From assembly GCA_016282745.1 (NCBI GenBank), contig JAEELL010000021.1:1-64000 (forward strand): a stretch of DNA of 64,000 nt, written 5' to 3'. Origin of the DNA: Lachnospiraceae bacterium (GTDB taxonomy: Bacteria > Bacillota > Clostridia > Lachnospirales > Lachnospiraceae). Below, in pieces: positions 36,475-46,059 of this stretch. Position 1 is the stretch's first letter; each line of letters starts with the position of its first letter. The position numbers and the translations under genes are program-made. The notes under the pieces were generated by a model. That model ran no database searches and was not told where the DNA came from. It saw only the letters and a list, made by a program, of their open reading frames with translations.

Positions 36475-37392
36475 ATGAGACATTTACTAAATCCATTGGA
36501 TTTGACAGTTGAAGAAACATACGACCTGATAAAGGTTGCGGAGGATATCAGAGAGAATCCTGATAAGTACTGCGAAGTTGCAAAAAGAAAGATTCTTGCA
36601 ACTTGTTTTTATGAGCCAAGTACAAGAACAAGACTTAGCTTTGAGTCGGCAATGATCAGGCTGGGAGGACAGGTTCTTGGTTTTTCCGAGGCGACATCCA
36701 GCTCGGCCAGCAAAGGAGAGAGTGTATCTGATACGGTATCGGTAGTTGGTTGCTACAGCGATATTATTGCAATGAGACACCCAAAAGAGGGAGCGGCTCT
36801 GGTTGCATCAATGAAGTCGGCAGTTCCTATTATCAATGCAGGAGACGGCGGACATCAGCACCCGACACAGACTCTCACTGATTTGCTTACTATTCACACA
36901 TACAAGAAGAAACTTGATAATCTCACTATTGGTGTGTGCGGTGATTTGAAGTTTGGAAGAACTGTTCATTCACTTATTACTGCACTTGTAAGATACCCGG
37001 GAGTTAAGTTCATTCTCGTTTCACCGGAGGAACTCAGAATTCCTGAATCTATTCGTGAAGATGTTTTGCAGAAGAACAATATTCCTTTTGAAGAGGTTGA
37101 AACCTTAGAAGATGTAATGCCAAAGATGGACATTTTGTACATGACAAGAGTTCAGAGAGAAAGATTCTTTAATGAAGAGGACTATATAAGACTCAAGGAC
37201 AGATATATTCTTGATATGGATAAGATGAAATATGCGTCAGATGACATGATAGTAATGCATCCTCTTCCAAGAGTAAATGAAATCTCTGTTGAGGTTGATT
37301 CAGACCCTAGAGCAGTTTATTTCAAACAGGCACAAAACGGAGTATATATCAGAATGGCACTGATTATGATGCTTTTAGGATTGAAGGCGTAG
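36475..37392 (+). CDS. pyrB: Aspartate carbamoyltransferase catalytic subunit
   Basis: Joins carbamoyl phosphate and aspartate in the first committed step of pyrimidine synthesis. The 305 residues match the catalytic chain. The carbamoyl-phosphate loop STRTR is at residues 49-53, [15 protein letters not shown] follows, and the C-terminal domain has HPLPRVNEI. It is followed at once by the regulatory-chain gene, so the enzyme should be the allosteric PyrBI type. Confidence 0.97.
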   Translation: MRHLLNPLDLTVEETYDLIKVAEDIRENPDKYCEVAKRKILATCFYEPSTRTRLSFESAMIRLGGQVLGFSEATSSSASKGESVSDTVSVVGCYSDIIAMRHPKEGAALVASMKSAVPIINAGDGGHQHPTQTLTDLLTIHTYKKKLDNLTIGVCGDLKFGRTVHSLITALVRYPGVKFILVSPEELRIPESIREDVLQKNNIPFEEVETLEDVMPKMDILYMTRVQRERFFNEEDYIRLKDRYILDMDKMKYASDDMIVMHPLPRVNEISVEVDSDPRAVYFKQAQNGVYIRMALIMMLLGLKA

Positions 37393-37427
37393 TTTTGCAA
37401 AATGATAGCGAAGAAATGGAGAAAAAG

Positions 37428-37856
37428 ATGATTAATATCAGTGGATTGAAAGATGGATATGTTATTGACCATATCAAAGCCGGAAGATGCATGGACATTT
37501 ACAGGGCTTTGGATTTGGATAAGTGCACAGGTGAAGTTGCAATTATCAAAAATGCAAAGAGTGGAAAGCAGGGAAAGAAAGATATTATCAAGATAGAAGG
37601 TTTGCTTGATATTAATTTGGATCTGCTTGGATTTATAGATGACAATATCACTGTCAACGTGATAAAAGATGAAAAGATTATAGAGAAGAAGCCGCTTACA
37701 TTGCCGACACGCATTTCCAACGTGGCAAAGTGCAAAAACCCAAGATGCATTACCTGTGTTGAGCAGGAGTTAGAGCAGATATTCTTCTTGGCAGATATAG
37801 AAAAAAAGGTTTACCGTTGCTTGTATTGTGAAGAAGCACTGGAGAAAGGACAATAA
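37428..37856 (+). CDS. pyrI: Aspartate carbamoyltransferase regulatory subunit
   Basis: Binds nucleotide effectors and the catalytic chain. The 142 residues show the start [18 protein letters not shown] and the C-terminal zinc domain with cysteines in [10 protein letters not shown] and YRCLYC. ATG 37428, preceded by GGAG at 37418, is preferred to upstream TTG or ATG codons because the fold begins there. It ends one base before argF. Confidence 0.93.
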   Translation: MINISGLKDGYVIDHIKAGRCMDIYRALDLDKCTGEVAIIKNAKSGKQGKKDIIKIEGLLDINLDLLGFIDDNITVNVIKDEKIIEKKPLTLPTRISNVAKCKNPRCITCVEQELEQIFFLADIEKKVYRCLYCEEALEKGQ

Positions 37857-37857
37857 A

Positions 37858-38844
37858 ATGGCATTAACAGGAAAATCATTCCTCAAATTATTAGATTTTA
37901 CACCTGACGAGATTCAGGAATTTTTAGATGTTGCAGCAGATTTGAAAGCAAAGAAGAAACAGGGCATTCCTGTTGATACTCTTAAGGGAAAGAATATTGC
38001 CCTCATTTTTGAAAAGACAAGTACAAGAACAAGATGTTCTTTTGAGGTTGCAGCACATGATCTTGGAATGGGAGTAACATACCTTGATCCGTCGGGATCA
38101 CAGATTGGAAAGAAAGAGAGCATTGCAGATACAGCAAGAGTTCTTGGACGTATGTTTGACGGAATCGAGTACAGAGGATACGGGCAGGAGATAGTTGAGG
38201 AACTTGCAAAATACGCCGGTGTTCCTGTTTGGAACGGTCTTACTAATGAGTTCCATCCAACACAGATTCTCGCAGATTTTCTCACAATCAAAGAACATTT
38301 TGGAAAGTTAAAAGGCATCAAGTTTGTATACATGGGTGATGCAAGATATAACATGGGCAATTCACTTATGGTAGGATGCGCAAAGATGGGACTTGATTTT
38401 GTGGCATGTGCACCAAAGAAATATTGGCCTGACGAGAAACTTGTGGAAGAGTGCAAGAAAGTTGCTAAAGAAACAGGAGCAACTATTTCACTTATGGAAG
38501 AACCTATGGATGCCGTAAAAGGTGCAAATGTCATCTACACGGATGTATGGGTATCCATGGGCGAGCCTGCTGAAATCTGGAAAGAGCGTATCGACGATTT
38601 GTTGCCATACAGAGTGACAATGGAACTTATGAACAATGCTGCACCTGATTGCAAGTTTATGCATTGTCTTCCTGCATTCCATGATTTAAAGACTACAACA
38701 GGTATGGAAATATATGAAAAATTTGGACTTACAGAGATGGAAGTGACAGACGAAGTGTTTGAGTCCGACAAGTCTATTGTATTTGACGAGGCAGAGAACA
38801 GAATGCACACAATCAAAGCTGTTATGAAAGCCACACTTTCATAA
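37858..38844 (+). CDS. argF: Ornithine carbamoyltransferase
   Basis: Forms citrulline from ornithine and carbamoyl phosphate; cytoplasmic, arginine pathway (or the reverse in arginine deiminase pathways). The 328 residues have the STRTR loop at 55-59, [13 protein letters not shown], and the ornithine-binding HCLPAFHD near the C-terminus. GGAGAAAGGA precedes ATG 37858. It is cotranscribed with pyrBI, so the two enzymes that compete for carbamoyl phosphate are made together. Biosynthetic or catabolic use cannot be told from sequence; no arcA or arcC is present. Confidence 0.95.
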   Translation: MALTGKSFLKLLDFTPDEIQEFLDVAADLKAKKKQGIPVDTLKGKNIALIFEKTSTRTRCSFEVAAHDLGMGVTYLDPSGSQIGKKESIADTARVLGRMFDGIEYRGYGQEIVEELAKYAGVPVWNGLTNEFHPTQILADFLTIKEHFGKLKGIKFVYMGDARYNMGNSLMVGCAKMGLDFVACAPKKYWPDEKLVEECKKVAKETGATISLMEEPMDAVKGANVIYTDVWVSMGEPAEIWKERIDDLLPYRVTMELMNNAAPDCKFMHCLPAFHDLKTTTGMEIYEKFGLTEMEVTDEVFESDKSIVFDEAENRMHTIKAVMKATLS

Positions 38845-38925
38845 CAATTGAGTTATACAATTCAATTATAATTCAGTAACACTTTACGGCTAAATATTTT
38901 AATTGAAAAGAGAAGGATTGATACA

Positions 38926-40932
38926 TTGAGCAAAGAAAACAGATTGCCTGCAAAGACGAGAGTTGTCGGCGGTACAGGCCAGGGATTACAGAGAGTATAT
39001 ATTTCGAAAGAAGTATACAAAGATATATTTAATTTTTCTAAGGACAAGAACGTAGTTCAGGCAGGGGGGATTCTGCTTGGAAACAAACTTAGAAAAGGTG
39101 AGACACACTATTATATTATTCGTGCGTTTATCGAGGCGAAACATTGCGAGGCAACATCTAACTCGATAAAATTTACAAAGGATACTATCAAGTATATTGA
39201 GCAGGTTAAGAAGAACTATCCGTCATACAAGATAATCGGATGGATGCACACAAATCCTGACACCGGTTGTAATGCAACTGAGTATGATGAATATTTCCAG
39301 ACACGTACTTTTGAAGGCAAGAATATAATTGAATATATCGTGGATCCTGTCCAGATAGTAGAGGCATTTTACTACATGGAAAATGGAAAAATGAAAAAGA
39401 TAGACGGATTCTTTATCTTTACTGATGATGAAAGTAAGAAGAAAGAAAAACGTATAATCCCTGAAATATCAGAGCCTGTTCAGAAAGAGTCTGAAACAGA
39501 AGAAATAGCAGAAGTATCAAATGAAGTGTCAGCAGAAGTGTCAGCAGAAGTGGCTGAAGCAGATAGTGTGTCAGCAGCAAACGAGTCTGAGACAGATAGT
39601 GTAGAATCACCGGACGAAGCAGTTGCGGAAGATGTTGCAGAGGCATTAGAAGAACAGTCAGATGAAGTTGCGCAAGATGAAGAAGTAGCAGAATCACCAG
39701 TTGAAGAAGCACCGATGGGTGAAGATGTAGCAAGAGAAGATGAAACAGAGGAATCTGCAGTGGAAGAAGGTGCTACGGAATCAGTAGAAGAACCTGAAGA
39801 AGAAATAACTGCAGAATCAGTAGAAGAACCTGAAGAAGAAATAACTACAGAGTCAGTAGAAGAGCCTGAAGAAGAAATAACAGCAGAGTCAGCAGAAGAG
39901 CCGATAACAGATGAATTTGCAGAAGAAGAGCCTGTAGTATCATCAGAAGAGGTGGCAGCAGAAGTACTAGCAGAGGAAGAGTATCCTGAGGTTGAGATTC
40001 CTATGGTGGAAGCTTATGATGTTGACGCACATTCCAATGCAAGTGAAGATTATCAGGATGAATCTGATTCTAAAGAAACGGAAGAATATGAGTCATACTA
40101 TGACAGTGACAATCAAAGTCAGGATTATATAGATGAAATTGCGCAGGCGTTTGAAGAAAATTATAATATTGAAACCTCAAATGAAGACACTGATGAGGAA
40201 TCAAATAGGGAAGCAAGTGAAGAGGCAAGTGAATCTGATATAAACGGGGAAGTGGCTTTGGGAATGGATGAGAAGGCTGAGCAAAGACCTAATACACCGT
40301 TTATAGTAGATGATACGGTGCCCGCAGGTAGTGTTGAAGACAACGACCGGTCAGATAATAATTTACGAGAAGAGATTACTCTAGAAGAAGTTAAAAATAC
40401 TCATGTTAATGAATTAGAGAAGGTTTTTGAAGAGTCTGAGAAAAAGATAGAAGAGTCTGATTCCGTTAATTACATTTATCCTGAAGAGCAAGAGGAGTAT
40501 CGTGAAGACACAAAAGGCTTAAAGAGATTTGTGGGTATTCTTACTGCTTTGCTTATTCTGTCTCTTGGGGTTGTAGTTGTTCTTTTCTGGAAAGTTAACT
40601 CTCTTAATAATTATATTAACTCAATGCAGGGATATGTTAACGGATTACATTCAGAGATAGATAAGTTGCATACAGATGTTGAGAGTCTTAACGGTGTTGC
40701 AGAAACTCTTTATGAGAATGATGTAAATCTTACAAATATTATCAATGGAGAAACAACTGCCGCTGAAACAACGGCTGAGGAGACGAAAGCCCAGGAAACA
40801 GCAGTAGATGAGAACTCTGAGGATAATAAAAAGGAAGATGATAAGAACGACAACAAAGACGACAACAACGATGATAACAAAGACGACAACAACGATGATA
40901 ACAAAGATGATAATAAGGAGGACAATAACTAA
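38926..40932 (+). CDS. MPN (JAB/MPN, degenerate JAMM) domain protein with acidic linker, one TM segment and coiled coil
   Basis: A 668-residue protein with an unusual layout. Residues about 20-165 resemble an MPN/JAB domain: VQAGGILLGNK, then IIGWMHTNPDTGC and EYDEYF. Aligned to the JAMM motif (HxHPx6SxxD) it keeps H108, P111 and D121, but the second His is Asn110, the Ser is Thr and the upstream Glu is missing, so it is probably not a peptidase. A 360-residue Glu-rich linker with repeats (SVEEPEEEIT) follows, then one membrane helix (about 536-556), a coiled coil and an Asp/Asn/Lys tail. The start is TTG 38926 with AGAAGGA upstream. Function unknown. Confidence 0.72.
   Translation: MSKENRLPAKTRVVGGTGQGLQRVYISKEVYKDIFNFSKDKNVVQAGGILLGNKLRKGETHYYIIRAFIEAKHCEATSNSIKFTKDTIKYIEQVKKNYPSYKIIGWMHTNPDTGCNATEYDEYFQTRTFEGKNIIEYIVDPVQIVEAFYYMENGKMKKIDGFFIFTDDESKKKEKRIIPEISEPVQKESETEEIAEVSNEVSAEVSAEVAEADSVSAANESETDSVESPDEAVAEDVAEALEEQSDEVAQDEEVAESPVEEAPMGEDVAREDETEESAVEEGATESVEEPEEEITAESVEEPEEEITTESVEEPEEEITAESAEEPITDEFAEEEPVVSSEEVAAEVLAEEEYPEVEIPMVEAYDVDAHSNASEDYQDESDSKETEEYESYYDSDNQSQDYIDEIAQAFEENYNIETSNEDTDEESNREASEEASESDINGEVALGMDEKAEQRPNTPFIVDDTVPAGSVEDNDRSDNNLREEITLEEVKNTHVNELEKVFEESEKKIEESDSVNYIYPEEQEEYREDTKGLKRFVGILTALLILSLGVVVVLFWKVNSLNNYINSMQGYVNGLHSEIDKLHTDVESLNGVAETLYENDVNLTNIINGETTAAETTAEETKAQETAVDENSEDNKKEDDKNDNKDDNNDDNKDDNNDDNKDDNKEDNN
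39778..39893. repeat. In-frame repeats coding Glu-rich linker
   Basis: Three near-identical 39-bp units encode TESVEEPEEEITA-type segments within the linker of the MPN protein. A related 24-bp Asp-Asn-Lys repeat lies at about 40845-40930. Confidence 0.7.
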
Positions 40933-40977
40933 GTTCTTCCGGTTATCTGTAACATAGTAAATATTGATGTATTATGA

Positions 40978-41018
40978 GATGAAGGCACTGTTGCTAACGC
41001 AATGTGCCTTCATCTTTT
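40978..41018 (+). terminator. Rho-independent terminator
   Basis: GATGAAGGCAC (40978-40988) pairs with GTGCCTTCATC (41004-41014), followed by TTTT. Confidence 0.88.
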
Positions 41019-41038
41019 GAGTATTGAGTATTTGATAT

Positions 41039-41066
41039 TTGCGAATAATAATAAATGTGATATACT
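41039..41066 (+). promoter_or_regulatory. Candidate promoter of the O-acylation cassette
   Basis: TTGCGA (41039-41044), a 16-base spacer and TATACT (41061-41066) lie 45 bases upstream of the SGNH gene. Confidence 0.42.
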
Positions 41067-41111
41067 AGAGATTGGAGAAAAAAGTCGAAAAGACTATTTG
41101 AGGAGCAAAAA

Positions 41112-42446
41112 ATGAACACTAAAAATCGATTATTTGCAGTACTTTTGCTAAGCATCTCGGTAAGCGGAATGCTTAATAATGATATTTCAGTTAAAGCAGA
41201 AGGGGAGACTACGGCAGAGGGAGTAACAACTTTGGCTATTACACCTCAGGTCAGTACCCCGTCTATATTACAGGTGAATTCAAAAACAGACAAATCTGTC
41301 ATTGTGTGGGAGAATAAGGACAATTGTGACGGATTTGAAATCTGGGTTAAAGGAAACGAAAAAAAGAAGTTCAAAAAAGTGTCTTCGGGCCGTGATACTC
41401 AGTTTCGGATTGATAAACTCAAATTAGGAAAAGTATATAAAGTAAAAGTCAGAGGTTACAAGAACTCAAACGGAAAGACTGTATATGGGCAGTACAGCAA
41501 TACTCTGGATAATGTTATTACAAATGTAGAGTTGAAAAAGGTAAATGCCGTTGATTCATTTTCTGCAATAGTAAAATGGAAAAAAGGTGATGGAGTTACC
41601 GGATATGATATACAGTACAGTGATAATAAGAAGTTCAAGCATGCAAAAACAGTAAATGTTAAAGGAAATGATTCTTCAGACAAAGTATTATATGAACTCA
41701 AATCCAAAAAGACCTATTATGTAAGAATCAGAACATACAAATCAAAGAACAAAAAGAAGTATTACAGTGACTGGTCGAATGCAAAAAAGTGTAAAGTTAA
41801 GGATTCAAACAGTATAATAAAAGGCTCGTACAAGGCTACAGATGGATTCTTTAAGGATTCAGTTTTTTTTGGAGATTCTGTATTGTCAGGTCTTGGGATT
41901 TACATGAAATCAAAGAACAAGGGATATCTTGATGGAGCAAAAGTTGACGGAGTAGTAAGTTATTCTTTGACAGAAGCATTGAAACGTGATTCAAAGTTCC
42001 ATCCACTTTACAAGGGACAGCATATGGCTCCGGAAAAATTAGCACAGGCAGTAGGAGCTAAAAAAGTATTTTTGTTTTTTGGAATAAATGATGTCTACAA
42101 CACAAAAGATCCAAAGGGCACCTACAAAAAGTATTTGGAGTTAATCGATAGAATAAAGAAGAACTGCCCTGATGTGCAGATTTACATATTGAGCACGACA
42201 TATCCCGTAAAGGATCACGAGGGAAGCGATATTCTTGCAAAGAATCTGAAAAAATTGAACGATTTAATGAGAGCATACTGTGAGAAGTCAGATTGTGAGT
42301 ACATTGATATTGCATCCTATGTTTCAACAGGTGACGGTTATTTGAAATCTCAGTATTGTTCGGATTCATTTATACATCAGCAGATATCTGCTTATTCAAT
42401 ATGGGACAAAGTTCTGAGAAATTATGCGTGGAACAAAAAACACTAA
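41112..42446 (+). CDS. Secreted SGNH/GDSL hydrolase with two fibronectin type III domains
   Basis: A 444-residue exported protein: signal peptide (to about residue 30, SVKAEG), a short Thr-rich linker, two FN3 domains (about 55-135 and 140-225), then a C-terminal SGNH hydrolase. Motifs are VFFGDSVLSG (nucleophile Ser), FFGINDVYN (the N block) and CSDSFIHQQIS (Asp and His of the last block). It likely acts as an esterase or O-acetyltransferase partner on surface glycan. It is the first gene of a four-gene cassette with MBOAT and DHHW proteins. Confidence 0.86.
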   Translation: MNTKNRLFAVLLLSISVSGMLNNDISVKAEGETTAEGVTTLAITPQVSTPSILQVNSKTDKSVIVWENKDNCDGFEIWVKGNEKKKFKKVSSGRDTQFRIDKLKLGKVYKVKVRGYKNSNGKTVYGQYSNTLDNVITNVELKKVNAVDSFSAIVKWKKGDGVTGYDIQYSDNKKFKHAKTVNVKGNDSSDKVLYELKSKKTYYVRIRTYKSKNKKKYYSDWSNAKKCKVKDSNSIIKGSYKATDGFFKDSVFFGDSVLSGLGIYMKSKNKGYLDGAKVDGVVSYSLTEALKRDSKFHPLYKGQHMAPEKLAQAVGAKKVFLFFGINDVYNTKDPKGTYKKYLELIDRIKKNCPDVQIYILSTTYPVKDHEGSDILAKNLKKLNDLMRAYCEKSDCEYIDIASYVSTGDGYLKSQYCSDSFIHQQISAYSIWDKVLRNYAWNKKH

Positions 42447-42461
42447 AGGGAGAAAAGAAAA

Positions 42462-43082
42462 ATGAGAAAAAGAGGATTATCAGTAATTGCATTGGGAGTG
42501 TCAACTGTTATGTTGTTTTCGGCAATTTCTTTTACCGGTTGCAACAAATCAGATAAAAAAGAGGATAATACAACAGTTGCAGAAAATGCAAATGAAGATA
42601 CAGAGACTACAGTGGAAGAGACAACAGTAGAGGAAACAACTGTTGATGAAACTATAGCAGAGGAGACAACAGTAGAAGAAACAACAGTGCAGGTAGAGAG
42701 TTTGCAAATATCAGATATCGCTGACAAACTTTTTACAGCAGGATATTTTTCGGATACTTACAGTCTGGATGAAGAAGATTTGATGGATTACTACGGTATT
42801 GATGTAAATGATGCAACAGAGTATGCGTTCTATCAGGGAACAGTTTCACCTTCTGCAGACGTTCTTGCATTGTTTAGAGCAAAGGATAATGCAGCAGCTT
42901 CCAGAATAGAAACAGCTCTTGCAACAGTTCTTGACAGCATTAAAGATTCAACAAAAGATTATGCACCGGAAGAGTACGAGAAGACTACTAAAGCTGAAGT
43001 GGTAAATGATGGCAGTTTTGTGTATCTTGTTATCTGCAACAAGACTGAAGATGCCAAAAATGATATTGAGTCATATAAATAA
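42462..43082 (+). CDS. DUF4358 lipoprotein
   Basis: A 206-residue lipoprotein with the lipobox FTGC (about residue 27), a Thr/Glu repeat linker of the type EETTVEETTV, and a C-terminal domain matching DUF4358 (IADKLFTAGYFSD, ALFRAKDNAAASRIETAL). It should be anchored outside the membrane. The family has no known activity but recurs beside MBOAT and DHHW genes in Lachnospiraceae. It is 15 bases after the SGNH gene. Confidence 0.82.
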   Translation: MRKRGLSVIALGVSTVMLFSAISFTGCNKSDKKEDNTTVAENANEDTETTVEETTVEETTVDETIAEETTVEETTVQVESLQISDIADKLFTAGYFSDTYSLDEEDLMDYYGIDVNDATEYAFYQGTVSPSADVLALFRAKDNAAASRIETALATVLDSIKDSTKDYAPEEYEKTTKAEVVNDGSFVYLVICNKTEDAKNDIESYK

Positions 43083-43164
43083 TTGACAGAAAAAGGCTTT
43101 GATGAGGGCAAAGGTTATGCCTGAATGTGAGCAATATAATAAATGAGCGTAAGAAGGTAGAATA

Positions 43165-44556
43165 ATGGTATTTAGCAGTTCGACATTTATGTTTGTATTT
43201 TTGCCGATATTTTTTATGTTATATTACATAGTACCATTTAAGGCTAAGAATATAGTTCTCTGTATTTTTAGCCTTGTTTTTTATGCCTGGGGAGAACCGG
43301 TCTACATAGTATTGATGGTGTTTTCTTCCATTGTGGATTATATGAATGGTGTATGTATTGAAAAGTTTCCGGGGAAGAAGATTATATTTCTCGTATTATC
43401 GGTGTGTGTAAATTTATCAATGCTTGGATTTTTTAAATATTCAACACTTTTAATTTCAACATTTAACGATGTGACGGGAGCGACGCTTACTGTGCCAAAT
43501 CTTGCATTGCCGATAGGTATCAGTTTTTATACTTTCCAGACAATGAGTTATAGTATTGATGTGTACCGCGGAAAGGTGAAGACAGAGCATAATTTCCTTG
43601 ATTTTATGACCTATGTATCCATGTTTCCACAGCTCATTGCAGGACCGATTGTCAGATACAGTATTGTGGGAGCGGAACTTCATGAGAGAAAGATAGACTT
43701 TAATTCATTTGAAGCGGGAATGCGCAGATTTCTTATCGGACTGTTTAAGAAAGTGCTGATTGCAAACAGTGTGGGGGCTGTATTTACGGATATTCAAAAC
43801 GTAGGTATTAAAGGGCAGTCGGCACTGACATTGTGGCTTGGGATACTTGCATTTTCACTTCAGATTTATTTTGATTTTTCAGGATATTCTGATATGGCAA
43901 TCGGAATAGGAAGAATGATTGGATTTACATTTCCGGAGAACTTCAATTATCCTTACATAGCTAAGTCAGTTTCTGAATTTTGGAGAAGATGGCATATGTC
44001 TCTTACAACCTGGTTCAGAGATTATGTGTTCATACCGCTTGGAGGCTCCAGATGCAGTGTGGGACGTAATATTTTTAATATACTGGTAGTGTGGGCCCTC
44101 ACGGGATTCTGGCACGGCGCACAGTGGAATTTCATGCTGTGGGGTGTGTATTTCGGAGTGATTCTTATAACCGAGAAATATATATTGAAATCTGTTTTGG
44201 AGAAAATACCTTCGGTTATACTTCACATTTACGTATGTATCATGGCAATGATTGGATGGGTTATATTCTCATTTGACAAGGTTTCGGATATTGGCAGTTA
44301 TATCGCAGGAATGTTTAATCTTACAAATCCTGTAGATGATAAGGCTTTGTTTATTCTGGGTCAGTATAAACTTATTTTTGTGGCGGCAATGCTGTTTTGC
44401 ACGCCGGCGGCAGGTTTGCTTATTAAAAAAGCAGGAGGAAGATACGAAAAGGCAATTAATGTCATTTCGCCGATTGCCTATATTATCCTTTTTATCATAT
44501 CAGTGGCAATGATTATCAGTGAGTCTTATAATCCGTTTTTATATTTCAGATTCTAA
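43165..44556 (+). CDS. MBOAT family O-acyltransferase (AlgI/DltB-like)
   Basis: A 463-residue integral membrane acyltransferase with about 11 helices that moves acyl groups across the membrane for glycan or teichoic acid decoration. EFWRRWHMSLTTWFRDYVF and GFWHGAQWNF hold the two conserved histidines, the latter the catalytic one. It starts with an AAGGTAG ribosome site. With the DHHW protein downstream it forms an alginate-acetylation-like pair. Confidence 0.94.
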   Translation: MVFSSSTFMFVFLPIFFMLYYIVPFKAKNIVLCIFSLVFYAWGEPVYIVLMVFSSIVDYMNGVCIEKFPGKKIIFLVLSVCVNLSMLGFFKYSTLLISTFNDVTGATLTVPNLALPIGISFYTFQTMSYSIDVYRGKVKTEHNFLDFMTYVSMFPQLIAGPIVRYSIVGAELHERKIDFNSFEAGMRRFLIGLFKKVLIANSVGAVFTDIQNVGIKGQSALTLWLGILAFSLQIYFDFSGYSDMAIGIGRMIGFTFPENFNYPYIAKSVSEFWRRWHMSLTTWFRDYVFIPLGGSRCSVGRNIFNILVVWALTGFWHGAQWNFMLWGVYFGVILITEKYILKSVLEKIPSVILHIYVCIMAMIGWVIFSFDKVSDIGSYIAGMFNLTNPVDDKALFILGQYKLIFVAAMLFCTPAAGLLIKKAGGRYEKAINVISPIAYIILFIISVAMIISESYNPFLYFRF

Positions 44557-44576
44557 GCGAAGGAGGAAATGTTATT

Positions 44577-45722
44577 ATGCAAAAGAAAATAATGCAAAAG
44601 AAAATAATGCCAAAGTTAATAATGCCAATTACTGTGGCTGCGCTTATTTTGCTTGTACCGGTTTTAATAATAGTTCTTCCAAAAAAGGATTTCTCGGAGA
44701 ATGAAAACAGAATGTTGCAGAAGGTGCCGGTTGTTACTTTGAATAATATTAAAGAGGGAGTCTTTTCTGACGAAGTAGAAAAATATGTGTCGGACCATTT
44801 CCCACTTAGAGATGAACTGGTATCACTTAAGTGTTCTGTTCAAAAGATTGCAGGTATAAAGGAATTTAACGATGTCTTTTTAGGTAGGGGCAGACTACTG
44901 CAACATATTGAAGAACCTCAAATTAGTGTTTTTGAAAGCAGAATTAACAGACTTTGTGATAATCTTGAAGATACAGAAACTAACATTAACTTAATGCTTA
45001 TACCGACAAACGCAACGGTTTATTCGTCGCAACTTCCTAAAAATGCACCTGACATTGTGGATGAACAGGCAATAATTCAGGATATTTACGATAATACAAA
45101 ATGTAATGACATGGATGTAGTAAAAGAACTGATTAATGAAAAAGACAATCACAACATGTATTATTATTTAGATCATCATTGGAATTATTATGGGGCGTAT
45201 ACAGGATACAGACTGTACTGCAGACAGATAGGTATTGAGCCAAGAGATATTGAAGAGTTTGGCAAAAAGACATTGACAAAAGACTTCAGGGGAACTCTGT
45301 ATTCTAAAGTGCTTATTAAGAGCATGAAGCCTGATGTAATAGAGGCAGTTGAACTTCCGAAGAGTGGAATCAAAGTTGAATATGTTGACAAAAAGAAAGA
45401 GACAAATGATTACTACGACTATTCATTTCTGGAGAAAAAAGATAAGTACAGTGTATTTGGAGGAGGAAATCAGGCCCTTCAGATTGTTGAAAATCAGAAA
45501 TCTGAGAGCGAGGATGAACTTGTGATTGTCAAAGACAGTTTTGCAAATTGTTTTGTACCATTTTTGATATATCACTACAGAAAAATACACATAATTGATC
45601 CGCGTTATTATATGCCACATGTCAGCGATTATGTAAAGAAAAACAAAAATGTTAAAGATGTTCTCGTCCTTTATAATATAGATTCTCTAAATAATAACAG
45701 TGGAATTGTAAAGATTAAATAG
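44577..45722 (+). CDS. DHHW family protein (AlgJ/AlgX-like)
   Basis: A 381-residue membrane-tethered protein with one N-terminal helix (about 14-34), then LPKKDFSENENRML, the usual start of the family. DHHWNYYGAYTGY supplies the signature DHHW motif and VIVKDSFANCFVPFL the serine block, so it is an SGNH-like esterase/acetyltransferase. It should take acyl groups from the MBOAT protein and place them on an extracytoplasmic glycan. Last gene of the cassette. Confidence 0.9.
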   Translation: MQKKIMQKKIMPKLIMPITVAALILLVPVLIIVLPKKDFSENENRMLQKVPVVTLNNIKEGVFSDEVEKYVSDHFPLRDELVSLKCSVQKIAGIKEFNDVFLGRGRLLQHIEEPQISVFESRINRLCDNLEDTETNINLMLIPTNATVYSSQLPKNAPDIVDEQAIIQDIYDNTKCNDMDVVKELINEKDNHNMYYYLDHHWNYYGAYTGYRLYCRQIGIEPRDIEEFGKKTLTKDFRGTLYSKVLIKSMKPDVIEAVELPKSGIKVEYVDKKKETNDYYDYSFLEKKDKYSVFGGGNQALQIVENQKSESEDELVIVKDSFANCFVPFLIYHYRKIHIIDPRYYMPHVSDYVKKNKNVKDVLVLYNIDSLNNNSGIVKIK

Positions 45723-45833
45723 ATGCATAAAAGTGATAAGGGGGCATAAAACAAAGAGGTTATGGAATATTGTGAAGTCATGGTGCAATGAGGGGATCAA
45801 TTTTTTAGTTTACAGTACTAAAAAATGGTAAGG

Positions 45834-45862
45834 TTGACATTATACCATGACGGGAGTAAAAT
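45834..45862 (+). promoter_or_regulatory. Sigma-A promoter ahead of the riboswitch
   Basis: TTGACA (45834-45839), a 17-base spacer and TAAAAT (45857-45862), placing the transcript start about 13 bases before the aptamer. Confidence 0.7.
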
Positions 45863-45882
45863 TATCAACAGAATTATTAAAA

Positions 45883-45949
45883 ACGGCAAAATTGTCGAAA
45901 GGCAATGACGCAAAGCTATAGGGACTTTAAAATGTCAGCCAGTTGCATG
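45883..45949 (+). ncRNA. Cyclic di-GMP-I (GEMM) riboswitch aptamer
   Basis: The stretch shows the GEMM-I core. GGCAAA is followed by a hairpin ATTGTC-GAAA-GGCAAT (45891-45906) with the expected GAAA tetraloop, then GACGCAAAGC (45907-45916), the receptor-like TATAGGG, a small second hairpin and AGCCAG, closing with TTGC. These are the invariant parts of class I c-di-GMP aptamers. An intrinsic terminator follows directly, so control is likely at transcription. Recognised by motif only; no covariance search was possible. Confidence 0.85.
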
Positions 45950-45954
45950 CAGTA

Positions 45955-45991
45955 AGCATTGTAGTACCAGCTGCAGTGCTTTTATTATTTT
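45955..45991 (+). terminator. Riboswitch expression-platform terminator
   Basis: AGCATTGTAG (45955-45964) pairs with CTGCAGTGCT (45971-45980, two G-U) over the loop TACCAG, then TTTATTATTTT. The 3' arm can also pair with GCATGCAG at the end of the aptamer, giving a possible anti-terminator. Confidence 0.75.
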
Positions 45992-46059
45992 ACGGTATTT
46001 GATCTAAGTTTATCTTACAGTAATTAATCTGAATTAATTTCAGCTTAGGATAGGTTGAT

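Larger units (their letters stand above)
45723..46059. other. Gene-free region with promoter and c-di-GMP riboswitch
   Basis: This 337-base gap holds a promoter (45834-45862), a riboswitch (45883-45949) and a terminator (45955-45991), all listed separately. A 10-bp inverted repeat, ATTTTTTAGT/ACTAAAAAAT at 45800-45826, may end transcription of the DHHW gene. Between 45992 and 46059 is an AT-rich leader with CTAAG/CTTAG pairing. Confidence 0.75.

Noticed and set aside
37914..38534. Minus-strand frame of 206 codons
   Set aside because: It is antisense to argF, which is certain; the frame follows from codon bias in the real gene.
39247..39288. Active JAMM metalloprotease
   Set aside because: The second His of HxHP is Asn, the Ser is Thr and the upstream Glu is missing, so zinc binding and catalysis are unlikely.
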